Assembly: GCF_040954835.1 (NCBI RefSeq)
Contig: NC_090716.1
Coordinates: 11,407,275-11,471,274 of the forward strand
Direction: 5' to 3'
DNA length: 64,000 bases
From: Lepisosteus oculatus
Taxonomy: Eukaryota > Chordata > Actinopteri > Semionotiformes > Lepisosteidae
This document shows positions 13,662 through 28,600 of this stretch, piece by piece; within the stretch, counting starts at the first letter, position 1, and each line of letters opens with the position of its first letter. The position numbers and the translations under genes were made by a program. The notes under the pieces are model-generated. The model saw only the letters and a list, made by a program, of their open reading frames with translations. It was not told the DNA's origin and ran no database searches.

Positions 13662-16600
13662 CTGCACAGTAAAAACAATGCAAAAAAGTGTGTCAAATCA
13701 AGCAAAACCTGCTGAACAAGCATCTCTGTGAGAGAAACAAATCATAAAACAAAGCTACTGACTAAAATCTATTTTAAACTTAATTAAAAATGGAATGCAA
13801 TTAAAAAAATATTCAGATTTCATAATTGAATGTTGAAATTAAATGACAAAAATGGTTGATACATTCATAAAATGTGTGGGTTTTTATTAAAGACAACTCT
13901 GGCCTTTGGGTACTGGAAATCATCAACAGATTAAAACTAAGAAAGGACAAAATGGTTCAGTTAAATTTTAATTGGATCAGTTTAATTGTTCTCCTGGGGA
14001 CAGAGAGGTTTATAATTCACAGAGAGCTAGAAAACCTGCAGCACTCTGAATCTTGAGGACTACAGTGTAAAGAGAGAAGGGAGAAATTATGAAATTATGG
14101 GAACATTGGGACAGCTGGTCAGGTATAAACATTTCCAGTACTACCAATACGTGCTCTGGAAGAACTTCAAGGCAGGCTTACTCCCTGTAGGAGTGACAAA
14201 ACAGTTAAGAGATATTATGATTGTAGATTGTAAAAAAGTTAAAAACCTCAATGACTGCCACTCCGATGCAGACTCCAAGAATAACTCCAGAGTTACTGAG
14301 AATCCAATTCTCCACACTTGAAGCACATCCCTGAAAGAATGAGAGCAGGAAAAAGGATGACCACCCTGAGCAGCAAGAAAACACTCTTTCCAATCATAGC
14401 AGCATCTCTGAATGCAACAATAACAAATTACCTTCTGGGTATTGTTGCAGACCAGTTTTCAAATATTTCAGAAAGAAAGGGCCCTGAACCTGCGTGGTTC
14501 TAAGTGTCTTTTTCTTCTTTTTGCTACAAGAAAGTGTTGGCAGGAATTTCAGTGTTCTTGTGAAGTACATAGAGAGGTATAATAGAATATCAGTCACTTT
14601 GAGACTTTACCTACTGCATTTGCTGTAGAATACAGAGTAATAACTAATCCAAATCCAACTAAACCATTATTGTTGTTGACCATGCTTTTAATTACATGGA
14701 CATTTTAACCTGCTTTCAAAGAAAAGATAACAGGCTTTGGGTGAATCCAGGCTGAAGAAGGATAGTCCCAGCCTTCAACTGGAAGCTGCAGAGAGATGGA
14801 AAAGAAGGCTGTGCAACTAATGGACATCAGTGTGTCGAAACTCGGCCTTACCACGGTGTAGACCGGCCACTGCTTGGATTCACTCTGACAGAAGCCATTG
14901 TTTGGTACAGAGGAATTTACAGCAGTCAGGTTGGCACAAGAGCAGGGATACTCGGATTTGGAGTTGTTCTTAAGCACCGGGTTCTCTGTCCAGTTCCCTG
15001 GGCCACTCCAGCCACAGCAGTGAATCTAGAAACAAGAGCAGGGAGGATGAAGGACACCTTTCCTACTAACACAATGCTATGAGTCCCACTACAGACATGC
15101 AAGACCAAACGGCTTTATTCCACCATTTGTCTCCATTTGTTCTGTAGCATTTTTACTCAAACACCATGTTGCCTTATTAAAAGAAGGAAAGGCAATTCTT
15201 ACAGCTCACAGCAGGAAAACATAAAATGGAAACATAAACTACTTCTATCTTTACAATAAAATGGGGAAACTCTGCCATCTCTTTTTCTCTTCATAAAAGG
15301 AACATCTCAACGTCTTTTCTGTTGTACTGAAGTGTTTTTATCCATGTTTTACATGTCTGTATTTGTCATCAAGGTTACTGCTGTACACCAGAAGAACAGA
15401 CAAAGAAATCTGAAGAATTGCTTCTAATCTGGGTTCACTACCGAACAACGACGCTCCATCACGAGGTTTCGTGGTCGACCTTAGGGTGATGAAGAAGCTG
15501 TTTGTGTGGATTTCATAAACAACTAAAACAGCTGAAACATCAAGAAGGAAAGCTCAGAAAATCTCCATTAGCTGAAAGCAGGAAGGACATAGAGGCTGGT
15601 GAATTTCCGTGATGGGATACAAGAGTTATCCTATTATGTTTTCTGCTGAATAGATAATTTCTTTATTCAAGCACAGTTTATCATTCCATTCTGAAAATAG
15701 ATTTAGAATCCCACATCATAATATGGGTATGATAAGAGAATTTGCTTTCAAGGAGTTTTCTAAGGTAACAAGCAACATCCTTGTCTGAAGCCCAAGTTGC
15801 ATTCAGGAAGAGTTAAGCTACATTATAACACCATTTTATTTTAGTGCTCTTCAAGAAACTCACAATGTAGTACAATATTACACACACAATACTGTATATA
15901 ACAATCACATGAAGTGAAAAATATCCCAGTGAACTTGAGTTTGTGAGAACAAGTGTAAAAACAAATTATGGATTGTATATGAAAAGGTCTTTAAGCAAGT
16001 TTAGCAAGTCGACAAACAGCAGTGCACATGAGAAGGCTCACTGTCTCCATTTGTAGAACCCAGTCTTTAGCAGAGTAAGAACCAACACAATTCAGATTAA
16101 GATCTGAACTATTCTCATTTAATAAATCATTAAAATAATCTAGAATCAGAGCATTCCATGCCTTAAGCACAAACCTTAAATGTCCACTCTAAATTTCACA
16201 TTATGTCTAATTTACAGTACTGTTATGGGGTGCTGAATTTTGAACATACTGAAACCACCACAGTACCTTAGACGATATCACAGACAATAAGGCATTACAG
16301 TGACCCAGTGTAGATTAAACAAATGCATGGATCAATATTTCAGCATCAGACAGAAAGTGCCAGGATCTTTACCAAGCAGTGTTCCACAGGAGGAAGATAC
16401 CTTTGTGGCACTCCTAACATGAACGTCAAATGACAGATTCAAAAGAAAGGCCAAGGGTTCTAAGAGTCTTTAGAAATTCATCAAAGTTTTGATTTCAGCA
16501 CAGTCAACACGTGTAAAAGATGTGATGCAAAACTGATATGGAAGCCTCAGTCTTTAGCTCAGTCACAGTTTAGCTTAATAACGTGCTTATTCCAGAACGA

Positions 16601-19600
16601 TAACCTGTAAACTGCAGAAACTGCCACAATACTATCTGAGTTGGTCTAAAAATAAACTGGACTATCTTCAGTTATCTTCATAACAATGAAACCCAAGTCC
16701 ATGAAGGCAATTAATCTGACCAAGAGGCAATGCATAAAAACTAACAAGTAAAGACATATAAATACAAACAAACATTCCCGAATGCTTGAAGTTTGAGTAT
16801 GAATGCTGTTTGGAAGGGTGGATTAGCTGCAAAAAGCTTTTTTCTTAAATCAAATGTACTGACCTCAGGGTTTTAAGTGTTTGTGCCCACAATATTAAAA
16901 CCCCCATTAAAATGGCCTGGCATCATAATTGGCCTTGAAGATAGTTGCCAATTAATACAAATCCCTCCATTGTACAAAACACTGTTTTATTTACTTTGAA
17001 TTGTCTGTGTTTTGCTGAATTTGGAAGCCAAAATTATCCCTTTTCACCCCTCTTGTGAAATCACCACCATTCCAGCCAAGACATATCAGGATCCAAAGAA
17101 GCACAGTCTCCCATAGCGACATGTGATAAATGGACAATCTCTTTTCCGTTCTGAATAATTAACAGAAAGAGTTTAGGTTCCAGCTGGAGAAGGACAAGAG
17201 CTCCCTCAGTTGCCGTTAACTAGGATATTACTGTTTCATGAAAAACAACCAACTTCCATCCAAACCCCCTAATACTGCCGGCAAGAGCCACAGCAGCAGG
17301 TTTTCCTGCAGTGACCATGCCATTACTCACACTTCTCTGAATGTAGTCCCAGGCCGCGTCCGCTGTAGTGTTCCCCTCACGATAGTCCAGAATTATTTTT
17401 TTAACAATGACCGACATCTCATCTTTCAGCTGCCAAAGATAAAATGGAAAAGTAAGCAACCACAACAAACATTTTCATTTTCTTTTTTAAAAATGGTTTA
17501 CTTCATGTATATACTATATAAACAGAATTTTGACTCTCTCTTCTTTGCCAGGGCTCTCCAAGGTGAGGATGGCTTTTGTAGATTTACAACTTAAAAAATG
17601 TTTTCAGCAAAACCTCTGCAAAATCTCAGAGATAACTTCTGAATGATAATTGCTCTGGAAGGAAGATGTCACATTAAACAATTACAATGTTTATTCAAGG
17701 GAGAGTAAAGAATGTGATCATGCTAAAAGCACTACTGTAAGTACTTTAACAATAAGCATTACATGAATTGTTCTGTTTTCACATTTCTTTTTTAATTCAT
17801 ATCCTTTTGATTGAAGATTTGCATGAGTCATAGTAAGAGTGCGATGCTGTTGTGAAGTTCACAGCTTATCATATCTAAAGGAAGCACACAAAAGAAACTA
17901 ACCTAGTATTACACAAGATTTTCCCCATAAATTATTGTTACTATTTCAAAGGGTAGCTCGATTAGAATCAAGACTGCAGTGCATTAGCATAAACAAAAGC
18001 ATAGGACAAACAGAATACAACATCAAGTACGAACAATCTTACAGAACAATGTATAACATGAAAACTTGCTGAAACACAGTCCTGATTCTCTCTCTCTCTC
18101 CATGAAATATCTGCCGGTCCTATAGATGGACTTTCAGAAATTGTATCTTAAACTTTTTTTTTGTAATAAAGCAGCTTTTATAATAAGTGAGGCCTGCCTT
18201 GCAGTGAGATGCATTGTAGCAATTTAAAGAAGGAAAAGGCATTTTGGGTTCTGCCCGTGCTGCCTTTGTATTTCTCTTAGTAATAAAAATTAAATTGTGA
18301 CAAACCTCTTTATCCAAATGAACAGGATTAGAGAGGGATTCCCTGCACAGGAATAACTACGTTCTGCTCTTGGTAAAGGTTTATGACTTCAGGTCTACAA
18401 ACATGATACACAGCTGTATAGGGTTAAATGGTTAACTGAGCACCCTAGCACAGAATGATTTAGATCTTAGCAAATGAGTGCTAACATAAACCTCAACCTG
18501 TCTAATTTGGCAATAATCCCAGTGACTGTTGAGTCAGTGCAACTGAAAGCAAGAGTTGCAATTATCATAGTTATTATCAGAGAGAAAAGAAGATCACACC
18601 TTCGCTTGTTGTGTGTGCATGAGCTGCAAAACTGCACTCTCTTTTAAGAAATCTATTTTAAATTCATTTGTGATCTTTGAGACTGTGCAAAAGAAAAAAA
18701 ATGTAAAAAATGTCTTTCTTTATCAGTCACAATATATTGCAAATAAAATGTCATTTGCCTCGCTGTTGTTTTCAACTTTCTTACCAAAACAATACTGTTC
18801 CGAAATGTGGTGCAGGACAAAAACGGACTGCTTTCCACACATGAAGAAAAAGGTTATGAAATAAAACATTACTTGAGATTCTGTAAAGGAAAGGGTCACA
18901 TCTCTCTGAATAAAACCACCCTGTCTTCCTTCAGGAATAATTAAATAAAAAAGGCACTCGAGAACTGAATGTGCATCTTGGAGCAGACAGGAGTGTAAAT
19001 CATTCTTCATGGTCTTTCCTGGTACAGATGTTTCCCTTCAAATCCTCAGACAGGCTCTGCCAATCTAATAGCAGCTGCAGTCTAAGTTCTGTGCCAAGAA
19101 CTGTGGGCTGCAACAACAATTGTCCTCAGCTTCACCCTTTGGGTGCTGGTACTGTGCATTCCTTAAACCCCAATGCTCTTTACTGGATGGGGATGAAGAT
19201 GTGATTCACTGTGGCTAGGCCTGCGCTGAAATAACAAGCCTGTAGAATACTTCTTCCTAACGTGTATGTGTTGCTGGGGACTGTTATTCTTTCTTTGAGC
19301 AGCCAATTGTTTTTACATGTACTTTTGCTACAGCAGATAGAGAAGCCAGGTTGCTTACAATATTGGTTTATTTAAAATAAGTTATTTCACAGTAATTTTT
19401 ATTCTGTTCCGACTATAGATGACTGTTGTGCAATTACTGAAAAAAGTGCAGTAGAAAAGGGGCATTATTTAAAGTTAATGTGGAAGACATGGTGAAATTA
19501 TTCATAATTCACTTTTGGGTAATGAGCTCAGCGTTACCAGCTTTTCTCAATTTCAAGAAAAAAAGACTCCAGCTTCACACCAGCACAAGTATGTACAGTG

Positions 19601-22600
19601 GAAATTCACAAGCTGATACCCTTTTTCCAGTTCCCCCTGCTCTGACATCACTTTCTCCTTCTGCTTATTTTACCAGATTGTGCTCGCAGATTTTTGCTTG
19701 TAAAACAGCTGCAAGGCTGTGGTTTTCAGGCCTGCACTCCCCCCCCACTATTTCCCTTCCTTTTTCACTTACAGAAGGGTCTTTGCAAGACAGAAACATT
19801 TTACAGTGAGAAAAATGGAGATTAAGACTGAGATTAAGATTAAGAATTATTATGTGATTAAATCTCATTTGTGAAAACAAACAAAAAGGACAAAAATACA
19901 TCTATATTATCCTACAAAACAAACGAAGTAGAGTAAAAAAACAAACAGATTTAACCATGATAAACACTTTCATGGAATTCTAAACAATTATAATGCTTTT
20001 TCACCCACACTGTGACAGCTTTACAGCTACAATCACTTTAGCAAATGTGGAGAGGGAGCTACATGCAGTGCCCGACAAGCCCTTCTGCCCCAGCCATTTA
20101 CCATGTGAAGTGCTGCAAGTTTCACAGTGTCTTAACAGGAAAGTGAACATCAGCTCTCAAAACAATGACTCTCGCATTGACATTGCTATAAGAATGCAGG
20201 GGCGCTGGGCAGAGAGATACTCACCAGGTCTCGCTGGAAGTAAATCAGGACAGCAGCAGTGATTTGGGCAATCAGTATCAAGAGGAGGCAGGTGAAGTAC
20301 TGAAGAGAAAAGGAAATGACACTTTCTAGGGATCGAACTAGCCAAGCAATTCTGTAGCATCCTTTCTTTCTAAAAGAGCTAATCCATCATAAAAAGAAAC
20401 CATTCTTCTCCAAATTGAGTGTACTGGGCTCATTTGCACCTGCTCTGCATCATGTTGCTACAGCTGTAGTGGGCAGTAGCCTTAAAACTAATTTAAATCA
20501 CAGAAACTCATCTAGCAGGTAACATGTTTTAAAGCCATAGTCAACTTTATTGCCAAACCAATCCTTTGAGTTACTAGGAATTTTTTTATGGGGCACTCAA
20601 AGTAACACAAAAACAAAAAGACAGATACTAAGGAGAAATAAAAAGTATAACATACACAAAATAGAGTACAAGGCTACATTACAGTGAAGACATAAATCCT
20701 CTAATTTACCAAAACATTATTTTACAACAGTGTTTAGTTAAGAGACTGAATAGCCTCAGGATCCTCTGTTAGATTTGATACATCTTAACCTTGTTCCCAA
20801 GAGAAGGAGCTCAGACAAGGGAAAAGCTAGGTGGGAGTTTTCACTCATAATCTTCAGAGATTTCCGATTGAAATGTGCAGTTTACAGGCTAGCAACAGAC
20901 GGCAGGTTTGTGTCTGTTAAGTAGTAGTTTTTTGTTAGTTTTTGACAAAACCACTGATCTTTAAAGTAAAAACGGTGAGGATACTGTAGTTAACTCTGAG
21001 CTTCAACAAATGTTACCACATGAGCAGGTGTGGAAGTAAGTGTCTGATATTTTATAAAAGTCTGTTGACAGGCTGAGGAAAAATACCCCAAGCCAAAAAA
21101 ATCCCAAACTGAAAATTATTTCCTGTACCATATTGCTAGGTGCCATAGTTTAGGACAGTTGGAGTTCATACTCTTGGAGAATTAAAGAGTACTGCAGTGA
21201 ATGACATTATTTTCAAGACAGCGCAGATTCTCTTGACTCAATGAAGCCTACCTGGTCTGAAAACTTAGCAGTTGAATTTTCAATGTAAATTGCAAAAACA
21301 ACTCACCAAACCCAGAAGGCACCTGATCTCATAGATGGCACCAATACAGCCCAGGAATCCCATCAGCATGGACAGTGAGCCCACGCTGATCAGAATGTAG
21401 GAGCCCACTTTCAGGGATGTGGAAGACTGCTCTGTGAAGGAAACGGAACAGGGACACCGAAAGGTTAATGACTAGACCATCTGGCTCTAAAGGCAGAGTT
21501 TCAGCCTTTCCTTCAGTTTTCATCATATACCTCAACAATAACATGGCCAGTGTCACAACAAAACAGCTTGGAATCTGCAAACAAGTCCTTAAATAACAGG
21601 AAAAAGGCCTGTACACCTCTTGCATAAAAGAGGATTTTGCTATTATTATTATTGTTTTATTTTGCTATACACCCCATTGGACAAGGCTTTCTAAAGCCTG
21701 AAAAGCACTTTAAAATACACACTGTTGAGGCCTGGTATATCACATTATTTGCAAGTAATAAATGATTCAGTAACTCAAACAGCCCTGATTAAGTTGGACT
21801 GACAGAAGTCATTAGACTTCCAACTTGTTTGTTTAGCCATCTTGGCTGAGACAAGGACAACCTGACTGCAAGAATGAGCCCATCAGAACCGACCCCCAGG
21901 TGAAAAGAGTACAAGAGCTTCCGCGTGGGTGATGAGGTAGAGAGGGATACAAGAAGCAAATGCAGGAAAGCTGTTAGAAACCTGACACTTATGCTTTGGT
22001 AAGCGTGTTACAGCGTTCGAGCTGTCCTTCTCCTGAACTTTCCTTAAAACCTCCATAAAATACACGGATGATTATACGATCAATAGTCATCTGCAGCGGT
22101 TTTAATAACTGGGCAGGAACTTGGCACAGTGGTTAGCATTCCCGCCTTCCAGTGCTCGGGCCCTGGGTTCAGTCCCGGACTTGAGCTTCTATCTTGTTTG
22201 AATGTTCTCCCAGTGTTTGCGTAGGTTTCCTCTGGGTTCTCTGGCTTCCTCCCATAGTCCAAAGACACGCCGATGGGTTAATTGGCTTCTAGGAAATCTG
22301 GCCTAGGTGTGAGTGTCTATTTGTGCCAGTGTTTCTGCCCTGGGACCGACTGGCATCCTGTCTAGGGCGTGCCCTGTCTTGTGCCCAGTGCTTGCTGGGA
22401 TAGGCTCTGGCTTTCCTGCTGCTCTGATTCGGATGAAGCTGCTGGAAAAGGGACGGATTTTACTTTTATTATTATTTGTTTGGACCCATTATGTGAAGTG
22501 CTCTATTCAATTCTGCATTGTTCCCCTGAAAAATAATCGGACATTTAGCCTAAAATTACACATATCTTCTAAAAAGCTCCTGACACTTGTCATGAAACGA

Positions 22601-25600
22601 ACATAGGAAGTAAATTCTATTGTACAAATAGTTGTGCAACATAATGACCTTTATCTGACATAACACTAGTATACCTCCCCCTTTACACACTTGCTTTCAA
22701 AGGTCTTTCACATCGTGTTTCTTTCTTTCATAGGGAACAATAGTGAAACACAAATCTGAAGATACAAAACCAATATGGGGGATAAACAGAATGTGCAATA
22801 AAATCATCTATCACATTTAAATATGGTTGCTGATCTATAACCTTGGAAAGGAAATAACAGAAAAATAAAGATAAATTGAAATCAGAAGACACTAGATGCA
22901 GATATCATGAATGCTCTTAATAGTACATGACCATACAGTGTTATTGAAGTGGGGCTTCCTTATCTTTCATGACAAACTAGAAGAACAGTGCTTTGTTGGA
23001 TGGCTGGCATGACTGTGCACTACACTATAAGTAAAACTACTGCACTACCATGCTCACACATTTCAGGGTAAAAAAATACATTTAAAATATCTTGCTTTGC
23101 AAGCGCCCAGCTGGCCAAAAGAAGTTCATACCAAGCACAGCAGACAGAAACAAGAAGTTGCCCAGGAGCCAGACATTCTGCGGCTCTTTTGGTTCTCCAA
23201 AAGAAATGGCTTTTTTCTTACTCGGATATCAGTTATGCCCAACGCTGACAAAAAGCAACTTTTAATCTCACCACAAGGTTTCTAAGAATCGAAACCTTTT
23301 ACAGGAGTGCCATCAAACAATGATGGCTACGTACAAAATATAGCTGATCTTTTTCTCTCTGGACATTCTTTAGAAGACTAAGGTGTTAAAGCTGAGACTG
23401 ACATCCCCTTGAGCTTGTGAGTAATGTAAGTTCAGCCTGTTAAGGAATGTGCTTGGAGCAATGGAAGCTTTCTCCGGTTCCAGTTTGAGCTGCCATCAGC
23501 TGGTTGTGACAGATTCTCCAGATCACCATGCATGATTTGGAAACTACCAGGGTTGATAGGGATTTTGATCCCTAAACTTCCCTTGTCCTTCAGGTTAAAG
23601 GGTACTTCTGGGATCCTTCATGCTCCCTTAAACTTGCAGTGTTGGCAATGGAAGACGCACTGCTCCTCCAGATAGTGATCAATGTCGAGCAAGACAGCAA
23701 GACTCTGTGGAGCTTAGATGATGAATGGCTCTAATAAGTCTGAATGTGACAGGACAGCAGGAACAGGTCCTCATTCTCTTCTAACTGCACAAGGGTTGCA
23801 GCAATAAGCTGAGTTAAGTGGTAAGTTACAAAGTTGTAAAACAGATCATAAATGATCATTTTCGATTGCAGACAAACATCAATACACCAAATATCGGTAT
23901 AGTACAGTATGTTATTTTCTTCACCACCACAACTACTTAAGATAAAAAATAGATGGAAATGTAGGTGTCAAGTAATGTTTTGTTCTGTATCAGATCAGTT
24001 TCTGTTACAAAGTTTGAAAAGTCAATTGTTTTAAATATTTTAGTGCACGGCATGTAATTTTACAGATTGTTTACAGAAAGGGAAAAAAAAAACATTTGTA
24101 ACATTTACAAAGAAATTGCAGATTTGCTCCACAGTGCAAATACAAAACACAAATTTGGTATCTCAATATACTTGCCAATTTAAAACTAAATAGTGGCACC
24201 ACAACTGATTCCAACGGAAGTGATTCATAGCTTTATTAAGCTGTCTACAGGAAACTACAAATTATGATAAAAAATGAAAAGGAAGAAGCTTATAGGGTTT
24301 TAGTCCATAATATCAGTTTGCAGAGATTATCTTCATATAAAGATTCAGTTGAGATAAGAATTACATTTCATCCTAAAAGAAAATATTACGATCAGAACTA
24401 AAGACAAGGAATCAGCATTAATTTACCTCAGCATAACGCAGTACAAAAAATCTGAAGCAGAGTTGATAACCTCAGCCTGAAGAATAGGCAGCCAAACATC
24501 TCCAGGCACAATCTTAATACTCAGCTCTCTGCTGCGCCAACTATAAAGCCGACTAGCTGGCTTTTTAGTACAAGGTGGCTTAAGTTAGAACTTGTTATTC
24601 TTCTTCATTTTCTGTACAGATATTAAATGTTGCACAATTTTCCACCACTTCTTACTGAGATATGAGTATAAAGGCCTTCTCAAAAGCATTTAGCTTTATA
24701 TAACTAATATTCAGTCAGGACCAATTAGAACTTCATCTACAGCTTCACTAGGTTGAAATGTCTACTGCTTGCATTATTTTAAAGTTTTTAATCTTTCTAG
24801 AAAGCTGTTGATACACAATCTGCATGATCTGAGCACTGCAAAAGTCACTCAAGTGCAACACAGTCAGTCATGACTGATCAAGTTATCAGAACAATTCCAA
24901 AAAACAGAATCCATTATCCATTTCCTATCTACTTCATGTAATTCAGGGTTGCAGGGGAGCTGGAGCCTATCCTGGCAAGCATGGGACATTGGTTCTGAAT
25001 ACAACAAATTCTTTCCCTTTTTTGGTAGCCCTTTCTTCTAGAAACCTTTTCTTTTTTCTATAATGATACTATTTTGCTTATGCAAAAATCTGGTTGGCTT
25101 TGTGTTCCTGAAATACAAGTTTTATGTCAGATCAAGAAAGCATTAAAATTAAAACATAATTATCAGGATTATGTTAATATTATTCCTATGTGCAACTTAT
25201 TACAAGCAAAACATTCACACTTCAATACTACAAACTCGGGTTACACAGTAGCTTTTTTGGCATGTTTTCTCTGAGATTTGAGCTAGAGTTTCTGTATTCA
25301 AGAGAAGAGCTTAAGCACTAGGATGCATTACTGTGAAAAATTATCTGTAAAGTTAGTGAAACCATAGAATCCTCCTTATCCAGTGACTTGAAGTACCTGC
25401 TCCATCTGACTTGAATGCCTCCTGAAATGTTCTCTATTTGGTGTGCGGTGAAAATGTTCCAGACTGTCTCCAAATACCATGTCATGTCTTCTGACAAAAG
25501 AGACATGACATGGATTCAAATCCTGCAGGTGGATTCAAATTTGGCAGTTGTCCCTTGACTGATGAGAGTCACTTCTGCACATTTGAAGACCTCATTAAAC

Positions 25601-28600
25601 ACAAAGACATTTTCTGGGAAAATAATGAGTTTCCTCTGCACAATGACTTGTGGCATAATGAAAGATGACAATCTTCTCCTCCTTTGCATGTCCTCCATCA
25701 TATTCCTCAATATAGTGCCTTCTTCTGGTGCCTAGTACTACCACTGTTCTATCCTTATAATTTGCTAAGAAGCACCAAATGCAAGAAATTCAGAAGGAAA
25801 TGCATAATCTGGTGATTGGCTTGATTATCTCCTCTTGCTCTCCATATATTAGATACACTGTGTTTATAAATATAAAATTACAATTTTTAATGACAAATTA
25901 TTTGTATGACACCTTCTGGGATTCTGCACCTTGTTTTACTTGGCTCTAGCCCATAACAGATGCAGTGTTTAAACATTCTTTTAAATAAGGCCAAAGACTG
26001 GTAAATGACAATAGAAAACAGTTCTCTTTTTTAATTGACCTAACTAAACAACAAAATAATAAACGCATGCTTTCAGAATTCAAAAGGATTGATATACATC
26101 TGTTATAGACAAATGTACACACTTTCAACAAAGAAACAAATGGCAGACCTAATTGCATGTCAAATTAAAGGGGACAGCTTAATTAAAAAGGACAGGGAAA
26201 ACTAATCAGTTAGCAAAACTAATCACAGGTGCACAATTTGGAACACACCTGCTTGCCCTCTACCAAAGTCAATAAAAGACATTGTTTGCTTAAGGTTCTA
26301 TCCCATTTGTGATATCCAACACTAAATCAATTTCTCTCTGCAGATGGGTTGTTAAATCACACATTTAATTCCAGCAGGATTAAATCATGCTGGCCATGGT
26401 GATATTAAGGCTACATTTTGATCACAGCTCAAGCTAAATTTCAGTAAATTAAATGCATTTTTTACCTAATTCTGCTTCACATAAAAAATTAGATACACAT
26501 TTTGTATTACTTTCATTATTTGAATGCTATAGATTTGTAAATTAAAATTCTTGCACTAATTTATGAGGCTCAAGCATCATTTATAATTTCCACTTTCAAT
26601 GGCGATTTTGCAGAATCTTTCTTAAATCTGGTGATCCCTTGTGATCCCTTGTTTCAATGACATGCAAACCAGAGAACTATTTTAATGTTTATCTACAGAG
26701 TAAAACATCTATAAAATGTTCACTGATTCTTGGCAATCGTTTTAAGGCTAGTCATGTCATATGATGAATTACAGGATAGGGTCAACGCTAAACATTTGTT
26801 CGCTGTTTTCACAAAGATCGCCAGGCCTTTGAACGTCACCCAAAATCACAACAGAAACAAAAATATTCCATGGTATTCCAAATGACTATGATTCTTAATT
26901 CAAGGAAACGAACATAATTACAATTTAAAAAATCATAAAACATCCCTTAGATTAGAACATTTCCACTACATTCTGAAATTAGAATATTTGGGGATTTCCT
27001 GTTAAATTTTTAATGAAAGGCATTGGTTTTCACCACTCATTGTACACAGAGTTTGTTGTACTACTGCCATGATTCCTTCCAGACAGTAATGAAAAACATG
27101 ACTTTATTCTATAAGAAATACAAAATTATTTTTCCTGTTTCCAAATATATTTAATTTTCCTTAATTAGCAGCTCCTGAAGTACCTATCTAGCCCAGGGAT
27201 GTCTTCATCCAGTATGGAATAAGAGCTTCTGGATTTTTTTTTCTTGTATTACCCCTTTTTGTCTATTTATATGACTAATTTATAATCTGATATCCACAAA
27301 GACATTTAGAAATTCAAGGAAGCCAAACTAACTCACTGAGTCCCATCCTGTTCTAGTGATGCACTGTTGCTTTCTTTCTGGATTTACAGTAACAACATGA
27401 AACATATTCTTTAACCATATTCTGTGCAAAACTGTAACCTATATATTTTCTTTATAAACTGCAATCAGTCTGTGGCCACAGACATGCTCAGAAGCCACCA
27501 TATTTTATGTTAAATTCAGGTTCTATTCACCAGGAACACCAGCTGCCAAGCAGCTGTTTATGTTTTCCTGAACCTTTTCATTAGAACCCAAAAGTATCCC
27601 GTTTTTTTCCCCCCACTTATCAGATGATGTAACTCATTAGACAGTAAAACTGCTGTGCAGGACAGCATGACATGCCACAATGTTCCCCTATCATCAAAGT
27701 ATAACACTTAATATTTTCATCATTATATCTATTCTTTTCAAAATAATAAATGAGATGTTCTATCATTAAGCAAATGCTTTTATTCAAACCTACACATGCT
27801 CCAGAAGAGAAATGACTTTCAGTCATGTTAGAAATGAAAAGCATTACCTTCCATTATTATATTCACTCAGCTCATTGACACAAATACTTCCATGCATCCA
27901 TGACTGTGACCGTGTTAGTAAAGTCTGACATGCCAGGCAGGATTCTTTTTATTAAAAAGAAACCAGCTCTTCACCGCAGGTTTGTTCAATTTTCTGATTT
28001 TTTTTTTGTTCTTTGAAATTAGGGACATTTCCAGTTTTTTTACCAGCAGCAACCTCGACTGTAATTTAGAGTACTTCTGCTTCTACAAGTCCAAATGATT
28101 CGAGTGTTTGATTGCACTCCCCTAAATTCCAGTCCCTCAAGTAAATCAGGGAAGAGGATTCATGCTCAGGCCTTTCCTTGCAGAAAGCTCTTCATCATGC
28201 AGTTCAACATTACTAAAACTAACAAGAATCTTCCTCTGTCAGGTAAAGAGTACCAATAGTATCCTTAAGTACTCTCTTGGTGAGCCACACTGAATAACAG
28301 GAGGAGTGGTTAGCTATCAAATTTCTTGCAGCTACAGATCATTTACGTTTCCTTTGGCAAAATGTAATTGATAGCAGGGTCAGATACTTTTTCTTTCCCT
28401 TAAAACGTGTTTAAAAAGTCCCTTCTTTTTTAGTGCTTTTTTCAGTGCACTCGTATTTTCTGTTTGAATAAATTAAAAGTCAAGAAATGTACAGCTTCTG
28501 TACAAAAGCAAAAGTCAGGTAGACTACAAATCAACAGAAAATGGCTCCATAGAGTTTCGCAAGATGGCCTCGGTCTTCCTTACCTCCATGTTACCTGCGC

